DNA of 33,419 nt from Pseudomonadota bacterium. GTDB lineage: Bacteria; Vulcanimicrobiota; Vulcanimicrobiia; Eremiobacterales; Eremiobacteraceae. The position numbers and the translations under genes are program-made. The notes beneath the pieces are model-generated. The model did not search any database and was not told where the DNA came from. It saw nothing but the letters and a program-made list of their open reading frames with translations. The first letter of the stretch is position 1; the number at the start of each line of letters is the position of its first letter. Below, piece by piece: positions 8,339 through 16,312 of the stretch. The stretch spans positions 1-33,419 of the forward strand of contig JAJPHJ010000084.1 in assembly GCA_021325335.1 (NCBI GenBank), read 5' to 3'.

Positions 8339-9277
8339 ATGCCTTTCGGCGACGACGTGTTGTCGGGTCTTAGCGCACGCCCGAAGACGCTCCCCGCGAA
8401 ATATTTCTACGACGAGCTGGGTTCGCTGTTATTCGAAGCGATCTCGGCGTTACCCGAATACTACCTCACCCGGGCGGAAGCCGAGATTTTTGCGACGCAT
8501 GCCGATGAGATCGTGGAGCGGGCGGGCTTGGAGCGGCTCGTAGAGCTCGGCGGCGGCAGCGCGACGAAGACGCGCTACCTCATCGAAGCGGCGCTGCGCA
8601 AGCGCGCGGCGTTGAGCTACAGCTCGATCGATATCTCTGAAGCCGCTCTCGAGGCTTCCTCGCGGGCGTTGCGATCGGAGTATCCGACGTTGAACGTGCG
8701 CGGCTATCGAGGTGAGTATTTCGAAGGATTGCGCCGAATGGCTGCGCAGGAGGGCGAAGTCGGCGGGCGTACGCTCGTGCTCTTCCTCGGCTCGAACATC
8801 GGCAACTTCGACCCGCCCGAAGCACGGCGTTTCCTGAAGGCGATTCGCGACGTGTTGCGGCCGGGTGATGCACTGCTGCTCGGCACCGACTTGAAGAAGG
8901 ACCGAAAAGATCTCGAAGCCGCATACGACGACGAGCTCGGCGTCACAGCCGCCTTCAACGCGAACATCCTCGGCCGCATCAATCGTGAGCTTGGAGGCCA
9001 CTTCGCGGTGCGCCGGTTCAAGCACCGCGCTTTCTACAACGAGCCGGATGGCCGGGTCGAGATGCACTTGGAGAGCCTCGTCGACCAGACGATCGGCGTC
9101 GACGCGCTCTCCGCGCACTTCAGTTTCAAAGCAGGGGAGACGATCCACACGGAATCGTCGTACAAATTCTCCATAGAAGAGGTCGAGCAACTGGCGCGTT
9201 TTGCCGGCTTCGAGCTCGAGACGTCATGGTTCGATGCGCAGCGGCGCTTTGCGTGCAATCTCCTGCGCGCCTCCTGA
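8339..9277 (+). CDS. egtD: L-histidine N-alpha-methyltransferase EgtD
   Basis: This 312-residue SAM-dependent enzyme trimethylates histidine to hercynine, the first step of ergothioneine synthesis. The family signature KYFYDELGSLLFE (21-33), LPEYYLTRAE (38-47) and SAM motif ELGGGSATKTR (69-79) are present. GSNIGNFDP (151-159) follows. IHTESSYKF includes Glu272 and Ser274, which correspond to the substrate-recognising Glu/Ser pair of mycobacterial EgtD (family knowledge), supporting histidine as substrate. The start lacks a clear Shine-Dalgarno. No egtB, egtC or egtE is in the window, so later steps must be encoded elsewhere or the end product may be hercynine. It converges, 26 bases apart, on a betaine-type ABC importer operon. 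Confidence 0.92.
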   Translation: MPFGDDVLSGLSARPKTLPAKYFYDELGSLLFEAISALPEYYLTRAEAEIFATHADEIVERAGLERLVELGGGSATKTRYLIEAALRKRAALSYSSIDISEAALEASSRALRSEYPTLNVRGYRGEYFEGLRRMAAQEGEVGGRTLVLFLGSNIGNFDPPEARRFLKAIRDVLRPGDALLLGTDLKKDRKDLEAAYDDELGVTAAFNANILGRINRELGGHFAVRRFKHRAFYNEPDGRVEMHLESLVDQTIGVDALSAHFSFKAGETIHTESSYKFSIEEVEQLARFAGFELETSWFDAQRRFACNLLRAS

Positions 9278-9303
9278 TCGAACGTCGCAAAATATAGTGT
9301 AGT

Positions 9304-9930
9304 TCATGCGCGGCGCCAGGTTTGCGAGCGCCGCTCGAGGGCGCGCAAGCCGAAATCGACGGCGTACGCGAGGAGCACCGCGGTCAGAGCGCCCGCGACC
9401 GCCTTGGCGGGATAATCATGCTCGATGCCGTCGAGCACGAGCACTCCCAGGCCTCCTGCATTGACCCAGGCGGCGATAGTGGCGATGCCGATAATCGAAA
9501 CGGTCGCGAGGCGCACCCCGGCGAGGAACACCGGCAATGCCAAAGGGCGCTCGATGCGCCAGAGGATCTGCGCCTCGTTCATGCCCGTGCCTCGCGCGGC
9601 CTCGACCACGGCCCGGTCGACGCCCCGCAAAGCGACGACCGTGTTGCGCACGAGGACCATCTGCGCGTAGGCGGCAAGCCCGACGACCGCAGTCCAAAAC
9701 CCCAAGCCCAGGATGGGGATGAGCAGCGCGAAGAGCGCGATGCTCGGAATCGTGTAGATAACGCTGCCGAGGCCGAGCGCGAGCGGAGCCCAGCGGGCGT
9801 AGCGCGCGCACCATATCCCGACCGGTACCGCGAAAAGCAAGGCCAGAGCGAGGGACGTCACCGTGAGGGCGAGATGTTGAAGCAGCAGCTGGCCGATGAG
9901 TCCAAGATGACGAGCGGCGTACTCGAGCAC
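9304..9930 (-). CDS. OpuC-type betaine ABC transporter permease (distal)
   Basis: This is a 208-residue inner-membrane permease of the glycine betaine/choline (OpuCB/OpuCD, YehW/YehY) family. There are five or six hydrophobic helices. The inner-loop coupling (EAA-type) segment is AARGTGMNEAQILWRIERP, typical of the family, and WVNAGGLGVLVLDGI is the usual conserved stretch near the end. The start is taken as GTG at 9930, four bases after the ATPase stop; an upstream frame inside the ATPase gene is unlikely. It is the last gene of the four-gene importer operon and pairs with the permease at 11789, probably as a heterodimer. Confidence 0.88.
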   Translation of the reverse strand: MLEYAARHLGLIGQLLLQHLALTVTSLALALLFAVPVGIWCARYARWAPLALGLGSVIYTIPSIALFALLIPILGLGFWTAVVGLAAYAQMVLVRNTVVALRGVDRAVVEAARGTGMNEAQILWRIERPLALPVFLAGVRLATVSIIGIATIAAWVNAGGLGVLVLDGIEHDYPAKAVAGALTAVLLAYAVDFGLRALERRSQTWRRA

Positions 9931-9934
9931 GTCG

Positions 9935-10900
9935 TCAGCTGCCGGCCGCGCGCGCAGCGGCGAGCATGGATGCAAGCGTGAGAGTTCCCAGAGGACGCCC
10001 GTCGTCGCCAATCACGGGCAGTCGCAGGGTTCCCGATGCCAGCATGACGGACAGAACCGACCGCAAGTCGTCGTCAAAGCGCACCGCCGCGGGGCTTGCG
10101 GGGCCGGAATCTTGCTCGAGCGCGGCATCGCGCACTTTCATCACGCTGAAGCGCCGGACGACGTCGTTCGCATTGACGAGTTCGGCGACGAAACCGTCCG
10201 CAGGTTTGGCGAGGATCGCGATAGGGCGGCCGTGCTGCACGACCCGGCCTTCGCGCATGACGACGATCTCATCGGCAAGCCTCAGCGCTTCGTCCACGTC
10301 GTGCGTCACGAACAGCACCGTCTTGTGCAAGCGCCCTTGCACCCCGTGCAGCTCGGCTTGCAATCGCGCCCGCTCGATGGCGTCGAGCGCGCCGAACGGC
10401 TCGTCCATCAGCAAGATCTGCTGATCGGCTGCGAGCGCTCTCGCGATGCCCACCCGTTGTTGTTGCCCGCCCGAGAGCGCGGCCGGATAACGCGCGCCGA
10501 ACTCGCGCGCCGGCAGCCGCACGAGCTCCAGCATTTCCGACACCCGTGCCTCGATCTGTGCGGGGGGCCACCTCATGAGCGATGGCACGACAGCGACGTT
10601 TTGGGCGACGCTCATGTGCGGGAACAAGCCGATCTGCTGGATGACATAGCCGATGCTCCGACGCAGAGCGGTCGCGTCGCGCGTCGCGATGCCGGCACCG
10701 TCGACCTCGACATCGCCGCTGGTCGGATCCACCAGCCGGTTCACCATTTTGAGAAGCGTCGTCTTTCCGCAGCCCGACGGTCCAAGGAGCACGACAAAAC
10801 TGCCACGCGCGACCTCGAAGCTGACGTCGTCGATGACGCGCTGGCGATCGCCGTAGGCTTTGCTGACGTGGTTGAACCGGACGCCGGGGACGTCGCTCAC
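9935..10900 (-). CDS. OpuC-type betaine ABC transporter ATP-binding protein
   Basis: This is the 321-residue ATPase of a quaternary-amine importer (ProV/OpuCA group). Walker A is GPSGCGKTT (40-48), the Q-loop lies in GYVIQQIGLFPHM, the ABC signature is LSGGQQQR, Walker B is ILLMDEPFGALD and the H-loop is VTHD. After about residue 250 it has a C-terminal extension with one CBS-like unit (RLPVIGDDGRPLGTLTLASML). In OpuCA-type proteins this region senses ionic strength or nucleotide; here it looks shorter than a full tandem CBS pair. It overlaps the binding-protein gene by four bases (ATGA), so translation is coupled. Confidence 0.93.
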   Translation of the reverse strand: MSDVPGVRFNHVSKAYGDRQRVIDDVSFEVARGSFVVLLGPSGCGKTTLLKMVNRLVDPTSGDVEVDGAGIATRDATALRRSIGYVIQQIGLFPHMSVAQNVAVVPSLMRWPPAQIEARVSEMLELVRLPAREFGARYPAALSGGQQQRVGIARALAADQQILLMDEPFGALDAIERARLQAELHGVQGRLHKTVLFVTHDVDEALRLADEIVVMREGRVVQHGRPIAILAKPADGFVAELVNANDVVRRFSVMKVRDAALEQDSGPASPAAVRFDDDLRSVLSVMLASGTLRLPVIGDDGRPLGTLTLASMLAAARAAGS

Positions 10901-11808
10901 GACGTGCGGGGGACGAGCCTTATGACGTTCAGAAAATCAGCCGCCACGTCCGCCGGTTCTTCGTGCCCTCCATCCACGCGCCAATTGAGATGCCGCATGG
11001 TCCGATCGGTCAGGTGCGGCGCGAGAGGATTGAGCATGCCGGGGATGCGCGGGAAACGCGCCAGCGCGTCGTTGCGCACCACGGGCGCGACTTCGTACGG
11101 CGGGAAGAAATGCTTGTCGTCTTCGAGCACGGCTAGGTGATATGCATCGATCTGCCCGTCGGTTCCAAATGCGACGACGACGTCGACTTGACCATCCAAG
11201 AGCGCTTTGTATTTCAGGCCGATATCGATGAGCGTGATCGCCGCGAACCGGAAACCGCCGTAAGCCTTTTGCAGGCCGGGCAAGCCATCAGGCCGGTCCG
11301 TGAATTCCGGTACGGCGCCAAGACGCAGACGGGGCGCGAGCCGCGCGCAATCGGAGAGGGTCACAAGACCAAAGCGTCGCGACATCGCTTGGGTCGTCGC
11401 CAGCGCTTGCGTGTCGTTCATCGGCGCCGGCAGCAACCACGTCAAGTCGTAGCGCTCTCGGTAGAGCCGCTTCACGGTGTCGTAGACCACAAGCCTGTCA
11501 TGGATCGGTGCACGCTTGAGCTGCGTGAGCAACGCGGTACCGGTGTACTCAGGGTAGCAATCGATCGCCCCCCGCAGGAGCGATGCCATCGCGATGTTCG
11601 TGCCGCCGAGATCGAGCTTGCGCGCGACCTGATAGCCGCCATGCTCGAGCAGCTGCGCGTACATCTCGCCGAGCAGCAGCTCCTCCGTGAAGTTCTTCGA
11701 ACCGATGCCAAGCGCGGCACCTCGATGCGCGCATGCGCTCAAGGTCGCGACGCCGCCGAGCAGGGCGAGCGCTTGGGCTCGCGTCAGCTTAGCGGGCACC
11801 GGCGGCAT
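10897..11808 (-). CDS. OpuC-type betaine ABC transporter substrate-binding lipoprotein
   Basis: This is a 303-residue periplasmic or membrane-anchored binding protein (OpuAC/OsmF/YehZ-type). The N-terminus has a hydrophobic segment ending in the lipobox LSAC (Cys26). The mature part starts with the family opening IGSKNFTEELLLGEMYAQLLE, and later shows the conserved ...DCYPEYTGTAL and DVVVAFGTDGQIDAY. The ligand is probably a quaternary amine: glycine betaine, choline, carnitine or histidine betaines such as hercynine/ergothioneine. The sequence cannot choose between them, but egtD next door makes the last group worth testing. ATG 11808 is preferred over an upstream TTG; it overlaps the upstream permease by 20 bases. 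Confidence 0.9.
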   Translation of the reverse strand: MPPVPAKLTRAQALALLGGVATLSACAHRGAALGIGSKNFTEELLLGEMYAQLLEHGGYQVARKLDLGGTNIAMASLLRGAIDCYPEYTGTALLTQLKRAPIHDRLVVYDTVKRLYRERYDLTWLLPAPMNDTQALATTQAMSRRFGLVTLSDCARLAPRLRLGAVPEFTDRPDGLPGLQKAYGGFRFAAITLIDIGLKYKALLDGQVDVVVAFGTDGQIDAYHLAVLEDDKHFFPPYEVAPVVRNDALARFPRIPGMLNPLAPHLTDRTMRHLNWRVDGGHEEPADVAADFLNVIRLVPRTS

Positions 11809-12442
11809 ACCCGATACGATGCGCGCTCGCAAGGAAAAGCGCGCTTGCGAGAACTTCGACGCAGAACGCGAGCACAGCCACGCTCACCGCGCCCAACAGC
11901 AACTGGCGCATGTCGTTGTTCGCGAGACCATCCAAGATGAACGTGCCCAACCCGCCGGCCCCGATGAACGCGGCGAGCGTCGCCGAGGCGATCACTTCGA
12001 CCGCGCTTGTCCTCAGGCCGGCGATTACGACGGGCGCCGCGAGCGGAGCCTCGACCCGCGCGAGCAACTGCGCGGGCCGCATGCCCATGCCCAGGGCGGC
12101 TTCCCGGATGGGCGCAGCGACGCCGCGCAAGGCGACGTCGGTGTTGATGAGAATCGGCGGAAACGCGAGCAGCGCGAGCGCGACCAGCGCCGGCCAGAAA
12201 CCAAGTCCCAAGAGCGGGAGCATGAAGGCCAAGACGGCGAGACTGGGCACCACGCGTAGCGCCGTCACGACGCCGACGACCGAGCGCCCCGCTTCGCTGC
12301 GCGATGTCCACACCCCGAGCGGCAGACCGACGATCGCAGCCACAGCCAGCGCCGCCGCGCACAAGACGACGTGCTGGCGCACAGCGAGTCCCAGGTCGTT
12401 CGCATGTGCGAGCGCGTAGGCCCACGTTTGTGCGAGCAGCAT
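11789..12442 (-). CDS. OpuC-type betaine ABC transporter permease (proximal)
   Basis: This is a 217-residue integral membrane permease and the first gene of the importer operon. It has about six hydrophobic helices, the conserved cytoplasmic coupling region REAALGMGMRPAQLLARVEAP, and IGAGGLGTFILDGLANND near the C-terminus, which closely parallels the distal permease. The start is ATG 12442 or a TTG four codons upstream (12454); no good Shine-Dalgarno separates them. It is divergent from sixA with 94 bases between. No osmotic-type promoter could be picked out there. Confidence 0.87.
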   Translation of the reverse strand: MLLAQTWAYALAHANDLGLAVRQHVVLCAAALAVAAIVGLPLGVWTSRSEAGRSVVGVVTALRVVPSLAVLAFMLPLLGLGFWPALVALALLAFPPILINTDVALRGVAAPIREAALGMGMRPAQLLARVEAPLAAPVVIAGLRTSAVEVIASATLAAFIGAGGLGTFILDGLANNDMRQLLLGAVSVAVLAFCVEVLASALFLASAHRIGYAAGAR

Positions 12443-12536
12443 GAGCGCCCGCAATTCTGCGCGCCGCGTGCGGACACCCGCAGATTGAGCCGTGAAGCGG
12501 AAGGCCCCGCAGCCTGCTGCGCCAAGTGACGCCGCT

Positions 12537-13037
12537 ATGGAAGTCTACATTCTGCGCCACGGCATGGCGCAGGAGCGCGACGCGAAGAAGTATCCCGACG
12601 ACCGCCTACGGCCCCTGACCATCGAGGGACTGGAACGGATGCGCGAGATCGTGCGCGGCCTGTTGAAGATCGGCGCCGAGTTTGACGCGATCTACGACAG
12701 CGGGTACACGCGCGCGCGTCAGACCGCAGAGGTCGTCACGGATGCCTACCGGATCGACAATCGCGACATCCAGACGAGCCCCGCGCTCGAACCCGATCAC
12801 GATCCCTCCGAAGTGCTCGAGCTGCTGACGGCGAATCGCTCGAACAAACGGATCCTGCTCGTCGGCCACGAGCCGCATCTTTCAAAGACCGTCGCGTTCC
12901 TCATCGGGCTGCGCAGCGGCGGCGCCATCGACTTCAAAAAGGGCGCGGTCTGTCGCATCGACCTCGGCGATCTTAAAAAAGGGGCAGGGACACTCGTGTG
13001 GCTGCTGCCGCCAAAAGTCTTGCGGAAGATCCGCTGA
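12537..13037 (+). CDS. sixA: Phosphohistidine phosphatase SixA
   Basis: This 166-residue histidine phosphatase superfamily protein begins MEVYILRHGMA, with the catalytic RHG at 7-9. YDSGYTRARQTAEVV and VGHEPHLSK carry the second Arg and second His of the active site. SixA removes phosphate from histidine residues (in E. coli, from phosphotransferase-system or ArcB proteins); the target here is unknown. The ATG at 12537 fits the family start exactly, and in-frame sequence upstream is not conserved. It is divergent from the betaine importer and convergent with the phosphoribosyltransferase gene (1 base between stops). Confidence 0.88.
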   Translation: MEVYILRHGMAQERDAKKYPDDRLRPLTIEGLERMREIVRGLLKIGAEFDAIYDSGYTRARQTAEVVTDAYRIDNRDIQTSPALEPDHDPSEVLELLTANRSNKRILLVGHEPHLSKTVAFLIGLRSGGAIDFKKGAVCRIDLGDLKKGAGTLVWLLPPKVLRKIR

Positions 13038-13038
13038 T

Positions 13039-13698
13039 CTACGCGCTCCGCTCGCGCGCGCGCTCCAGCTCCTCGCGCACCCGAGCATCCGAGACCTCTC
13101 CGAACGAGAAATAGAACCTGCCGACGGCGAAGGGCAGATCGCGCGACGCGACGAGCACGACGAGCTCGTCGCAGTGGGGCCGCAGCAACGCCGCACAGTC
13201 GGCGGGAGCGACGGGGACGGCGACCGTGATGAAATTGGCGTTGCGCTTGCGTGCGGCGGCCACCGCGCACAGCATCGTCGCGGAGGTCGCGATCCCATCG
13301 TCGACGATGATGACCGGCCGCCCTTGGATCTCCAGCGCAGGTTGATCTCCGCGCAATCGTTGTTCGAGCGCCGCGGCTTGCTCGCGCGCAGCCGCGAACA
13401 ACGCGGTGACGACGTGCTTCGGCAATCCGGCGGCGTGTTCGGTCGTCACCCCATCGCCGTCAGCGCACACCGCGCCGATCGCCAGCTCCGGTTGCATGGG
13501 GTGGCCCACTTTGCGCACCACGATGACGTCGAGCGAAGCGTGAACGGCGCCTGCGACCGCTGCGGCCACGACGACCCCGCCGCGGGCGATACCGAGCACG
13601 ACGCAGCGATCTCTTGGGTAGAGCGCGCGGGCGAGCATGAGACCGGCCGCGCGCCGGTCGTAAAATGGCAACGCAGGCGTTCCGCTTATGCCTTCCAC
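13039..13698 (-). CDS. Phosphoribosyltransferase family protein
   Basis: This is a 219-residue type I phosphoribosyltransferase-fold protein. VVLGIARGGVVVAAAVA precedes an RKVGHPMQPELAIGAVC segment, and the PRPP-binding loop is VIIVDDGIATSATM. This group of stand-alone proteins (predicted phosphoribosyltransferases of unknown substrate, sometimes fused to dienelactone hydrolase-like domains) differs from hypoxanthine or adenine phosphoribosyltransferases, so no pathway is assigned. The start is GTG at 13698. It may be co-transcribed with the PilZ gene upstream (39 bases between). Confidence 0.82.
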   Translation of the reverse strand: MEGISGTPALPFYDRRAAGLMLARALYPRDRCVVLGIARGGVVVAAAVAGAVHASLDVIVVRKVGHPMQPELAIGAVCADGDGVTTEHAAGLPKHVVTALFAAAREQAAALEQRLRGDQPALEIQGRPVIIVDDGIATSATMLCAVAAARKRNANFITVAVPVAPADCAALLRPHCDELVVLVASRDLPFAVGRFYFSFGEVSDARVREELERARERSA

Positions 13699-13737
13699 CG
13701 CTTGCTTTCCGGAGAGCGGCGCATCATGCGCCGCCCC

Positions 13738-14160
13738 TTACGATTGTTCTCGCTCGAAAGTCGATTGAAACGAGCGAACGCCGAACTGCCGGCCGAATTT
13801 CTGCTCCACCACGTAGGTCGAGATCGCATTCGCCTGCTCCTCGCCCAAGCCGACGAAGCGCACGCCGTATCTCGTCTGGTAACTCGAGCTGCCGGCATTC
13901 GCATACACGACGCGGCCACGCGCATCGACCCGGCGCCCGACGCCTAAGGTCAACGCCAAGCTCACCACATCTCCCGGTTTGAGCTTCACGTGCGTGCGCA
14001 CGCATGCACCGCCGGCCGAGATGTCTTCGAGCATGGCCTTTTGCTGCAGAGAGCGGGGCGTGTCGAGCTGCAGCGGCTCGCTGATCATCACGCGTGGATG
14101 GGCCCGTGGTTGGCGGACGATCCGCACCACAGCCTTACGAAGGGAGAAGAAGAATGGCAT
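13738..14160 (-). CDS. PilZ-domain protein (probable c-di-GMP receptor)
   Basis: This 140-residue protein is essentially a single PilZ domain. The two c-di-GMP-binding elements are present: R-x3-R as RAHPR near residue 19 and the D-x-S-x2-G motif as DISAGG about 25 residues later. ARGRVVYAN and YGVRFVGL fit the beta-barrel core. The hydrophobic N-terminus (MPFFFSLRK) is short and not a convincing membrane anchor. ATG 14160, preceded by GAGGGG, is the likely start. The next gene upstream is an EAL-CBS-GGDEF protein, so a c-di-GMP maker/breaker and a receptor lie side by side. Confidence 0.85.
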   Translation of the reverse strand: MPFFFSLRKAVVRIVRQPRAHPRVMISEPLQLDTPRSLQQKAMLEDISAGGACVRTHVKLKPGDVVSLALTLGVGRRVDARGRVVYANAGSSSYQTRYGVRFVGLGEEQANAISTYVVEQKFGRQFGVRSFQSTFEREQS

Positions 14161-14302
14161 GACCCCTCTGTGGACCAACTCGTTGGTAAATTACTGACTT
14201 ATCCGGACGCCGAGCCGTCCCTCTCATCATCATAAACAAGAGGCGCGTGCTGTGCAAGGAAGCCCTAGGCAGTAGGGGCTTTCAACCCAGGTCGTCTCCG
14301 TT

Positions 14303-16228
14303 TTAGCCGATGCGGCGGGGGATGAGCTCGTTCGGTCTGAGCAGATTGCCGTCCAGCACGAAAGAGCTCGTGTGCAGGGTCCGTGCGGCCCGTTTGTAGC
14401 GAGAGACATTGGATGCGACCGCCGCGTACGAAGGCAATGGCGTCCTCGAACTGCGCAATCCGACGACCGTCAGCGTGACCTGACCGTCGCTTCGCGCACC
14501 GTTGCCCACGTCGATGAGTGGGAGCTCCCGGCTCACGTGCAAAGCGGCGACCTTGCGTTCGAAATCTCGGATGACCGCATCCGCGATCAGTTCGGCCTTG
14601 GCTTCCGAGCACAAGAGGATGAAGTTGACGCCGCCGAGGTGGCCCACGAGGGAATGCGCGCCGTCCAATGCCTTTGCGCTCGCCGCGAGCGTCTCGGCAA
14701 GCACGTTGATGATCTCATCGCCGCGGCCGAACCCGAAACGCTCGTTGTAGTGCCGCAAGTGATTGATGTCCACGTGCAGGAGGGCGAACGGTACGGTGCT
14801 CGTCGCGCGGCGTTCGATCTCTTGCTGCACGAGCATGCGCCCCGGCAGACCGGTGAGCGGATTGGAATAGCGCGACACCGAGGCTTGGAACTCGGTCATC
14901 GTGTGAAGCAGATCGCGCACCGAGACCACGCCGGCATAAGCGCCGTTCTCTAAGACCACGATTTCGTCGTACATCTCCGAGCGGCGCCGGTGCACGACCT
15001 TGCGCGCCACGTCGTCGATCGAATCGTTGATGTCCACCGCGAGGTACGCGTCGTCCATGACGAGACGCACCGGGCGTTTGGCATAGATCGAATAGCCGAA
15101 CTGGTGCGACAAGCGCTCGTAAAGCTTCGTGCGGCTGACCAGACCAAGCGGAACGCCGGCGTCGGTCAAGACCACGCTGTCGAGGTCGGGGTTGCGGTCG
15201 AAGATCTCCATGACTTCCATGGTGTATGCGCTCGGCGAGAGCGCGGGCGCGCGGCGCGTCACCGCGCTGACGGTCGTGCGCTTGGGCATGGGCGCGGTGC
15301 GGCTGGCCGAGGCGCGCTCGCGGATGAATGCGGCGATCTCGGGCTTCGGTTCGGCAAAGACAGAGGATGGCCGCGCGAGCAGGAACCCTTGGCCGTACTC
15401 CACGCCGATCTCGATGAGCGTGGCGAGCTCCTCTACGGTCTCGATGCCCTCTGCCAGCACCTTGGCGTCGATCCGGCGCGCAAAGATGATGATCGCCGAG
15501 ACGAGCGCGTTCTTCGCGCGGTCGCGGTCGATGTCGCGCACGAGCGCGATATCGAGCTTGATGAAGTGCGGCCGCACTTCCGTGACGGCACGGAGGCTGT
15601 TATGGCCCGCGCCGGCATCATCGATCGCGACCTTGAAGCCCTGGCGGTTGTAGTGCTGCAGCGTGCGCTTGAAGAGATCGAAGTCGTCGATGGCCTGCTT
15701 CTCGGTGATCTCCAAGACGATGCGGTCCTGGGCCAGCCGGTTTTGGTCGACGACGTCACGCGAGAGCGCCTCGTTGCGCTCCTCGAACACGCGTGGGCTG
15801 ATGTTGAGGAACAAATAGCAACCGGGCGGGATGCCCGAGGCGTTTGCGATGGCGCGGAATCGACAGATCCGCTCCAGCTGCGCGGCGACGCCCCGCTCGG
15901 CCGCCGTCGAGAAAAGCGCGTCTGCGCTTTCTAGGCGGGTACCGATGGGCCCGCGCGAGAGCGCTTCGTAGCCGAGAATGCTTCCGTCGGACAGCGAGAC
16001 GATGGGTTGGAAGAGCGTGCGTATGCGCCCCTCTTTGAGCAGACGGTCGAAATCGTCGCCGCCCGCTTCGGGAGTCTGGTTGAGCGGTTCGTCGACGACC
16101 GCCGTCTGCGGAGGCGAAGGGTCGCTTTGCATCGCTTCCAGTTCGGCGCCTTGAGGCAACGGCGCGGTGTCGCCTGTGACGAAACCTAACAGGCGCCGAA
16201 AGCGATAGTTAAAGGTAGGCGAACTCAT
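14303..16228 (-). CDS. EAL-CBS-GGDEF protein, probable c-di-GMP phosphodiesterase
   Basis: This 641-residue cytosolic protein has no signal or membrane segment. An EAL domain (about 60-310) keeps the metal and catalytic residues: EAL at 88-90, NISP, EITE, IDDAGAG, KLD, AEGIE and YGQGF. It should therefore hydrolyse c-di-GMP. A CBS pair follows (about 340-470; VMEIFDRNPDLDSVVL...GLVSRTKLYERL and the second unit ending GVVSVRDLL). The C-terminal GGDEF domain is degenerate: the signature reads GGVNF, so cyclase activity is unlikely and it may bind GTP as a regulator. ATG 16228 has GAGG six bases upstream; ATG 16240 is an alternative. It is divergent from the formate dehydrogenase operon (84 bases between). 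Confidence 0.9.
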   Translation of the reverse strand: MSSPTFNYRFRRLLGFVTGDTAPLPQGAELEAMQSDPSPPQTAVVDEPLNQTPEAGGDDFDRLLKEGRIRTLFQPIVSLSDGSILGYEALSRGPIGTRLESADALFSTAAERGVAAQLERICRFRAIANASGIPPGCYLFLNISPRVFEERNEALSRDVVDQNRLAQDRIVLEITEKQAIDDFDLFKRTLQHYNRQGFKVAIDDAGAGHNSLRAVTEVRPHFIKLDIALVRDIDRDRAKNALVSAIIIFARRIDAKVLAEGIETVEELATLIEIGVEYGQGFLLARPSSVFAEPKPEIAAFIRERASASRTAPMPKRTTVSAVTRRAPALSPSAYTMEVMEIFDRNPDLDSVVLTDAGVPLGLVSRTKLYERLSHQFGYSIYAKRPVRLVMDDAYLAVDINDSIDDVARKVVHRRRSEMYDEIVVLENGAYAGVVSVRDLLHTMTEFQASVSRYSNPLTGLPGRMLVQQEIERRATSTVPFALLHVDINHLRHYNERFGFGRGDEIINVLAETLAASAKALDGAHSLVGHLGGVNFILLCSEAKAELIADAVIRDFERKVAALHVSRELPLIDVGNGARSDGQVTLTVVGLRSSRTPLPSYAAVASNVSRYKRAARTLHTSSFVLDGNLLRPNELIPRRIG

Positions 16229-16312
16229 TGCGGGCCTCATTTTCTCATCGGCTTCCCCTCGGCATATGTGTAGCGCCGGGCCTTCCTCCCGCCGCCCTCC
16301 CGAACGCTCCAT

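Noticed and set aside
14260-14281. Terminator after the EAL gene
   Set aside because: AAGCCC-TA / TA-GGGGCTT pairs with a bulge and has no T-run on the minus strand side; at best a weak hairpin.
14990-15934. Long plus-strand open frame (314 codons) antisense to the EAL protein
   Set aside because: Its translation is Arg/Asp/His-rich and low in recognisable motifs, as expected for the antisense frame of a GC-rich gene; the minus-strand frame has clear EAL and CBS motifs.
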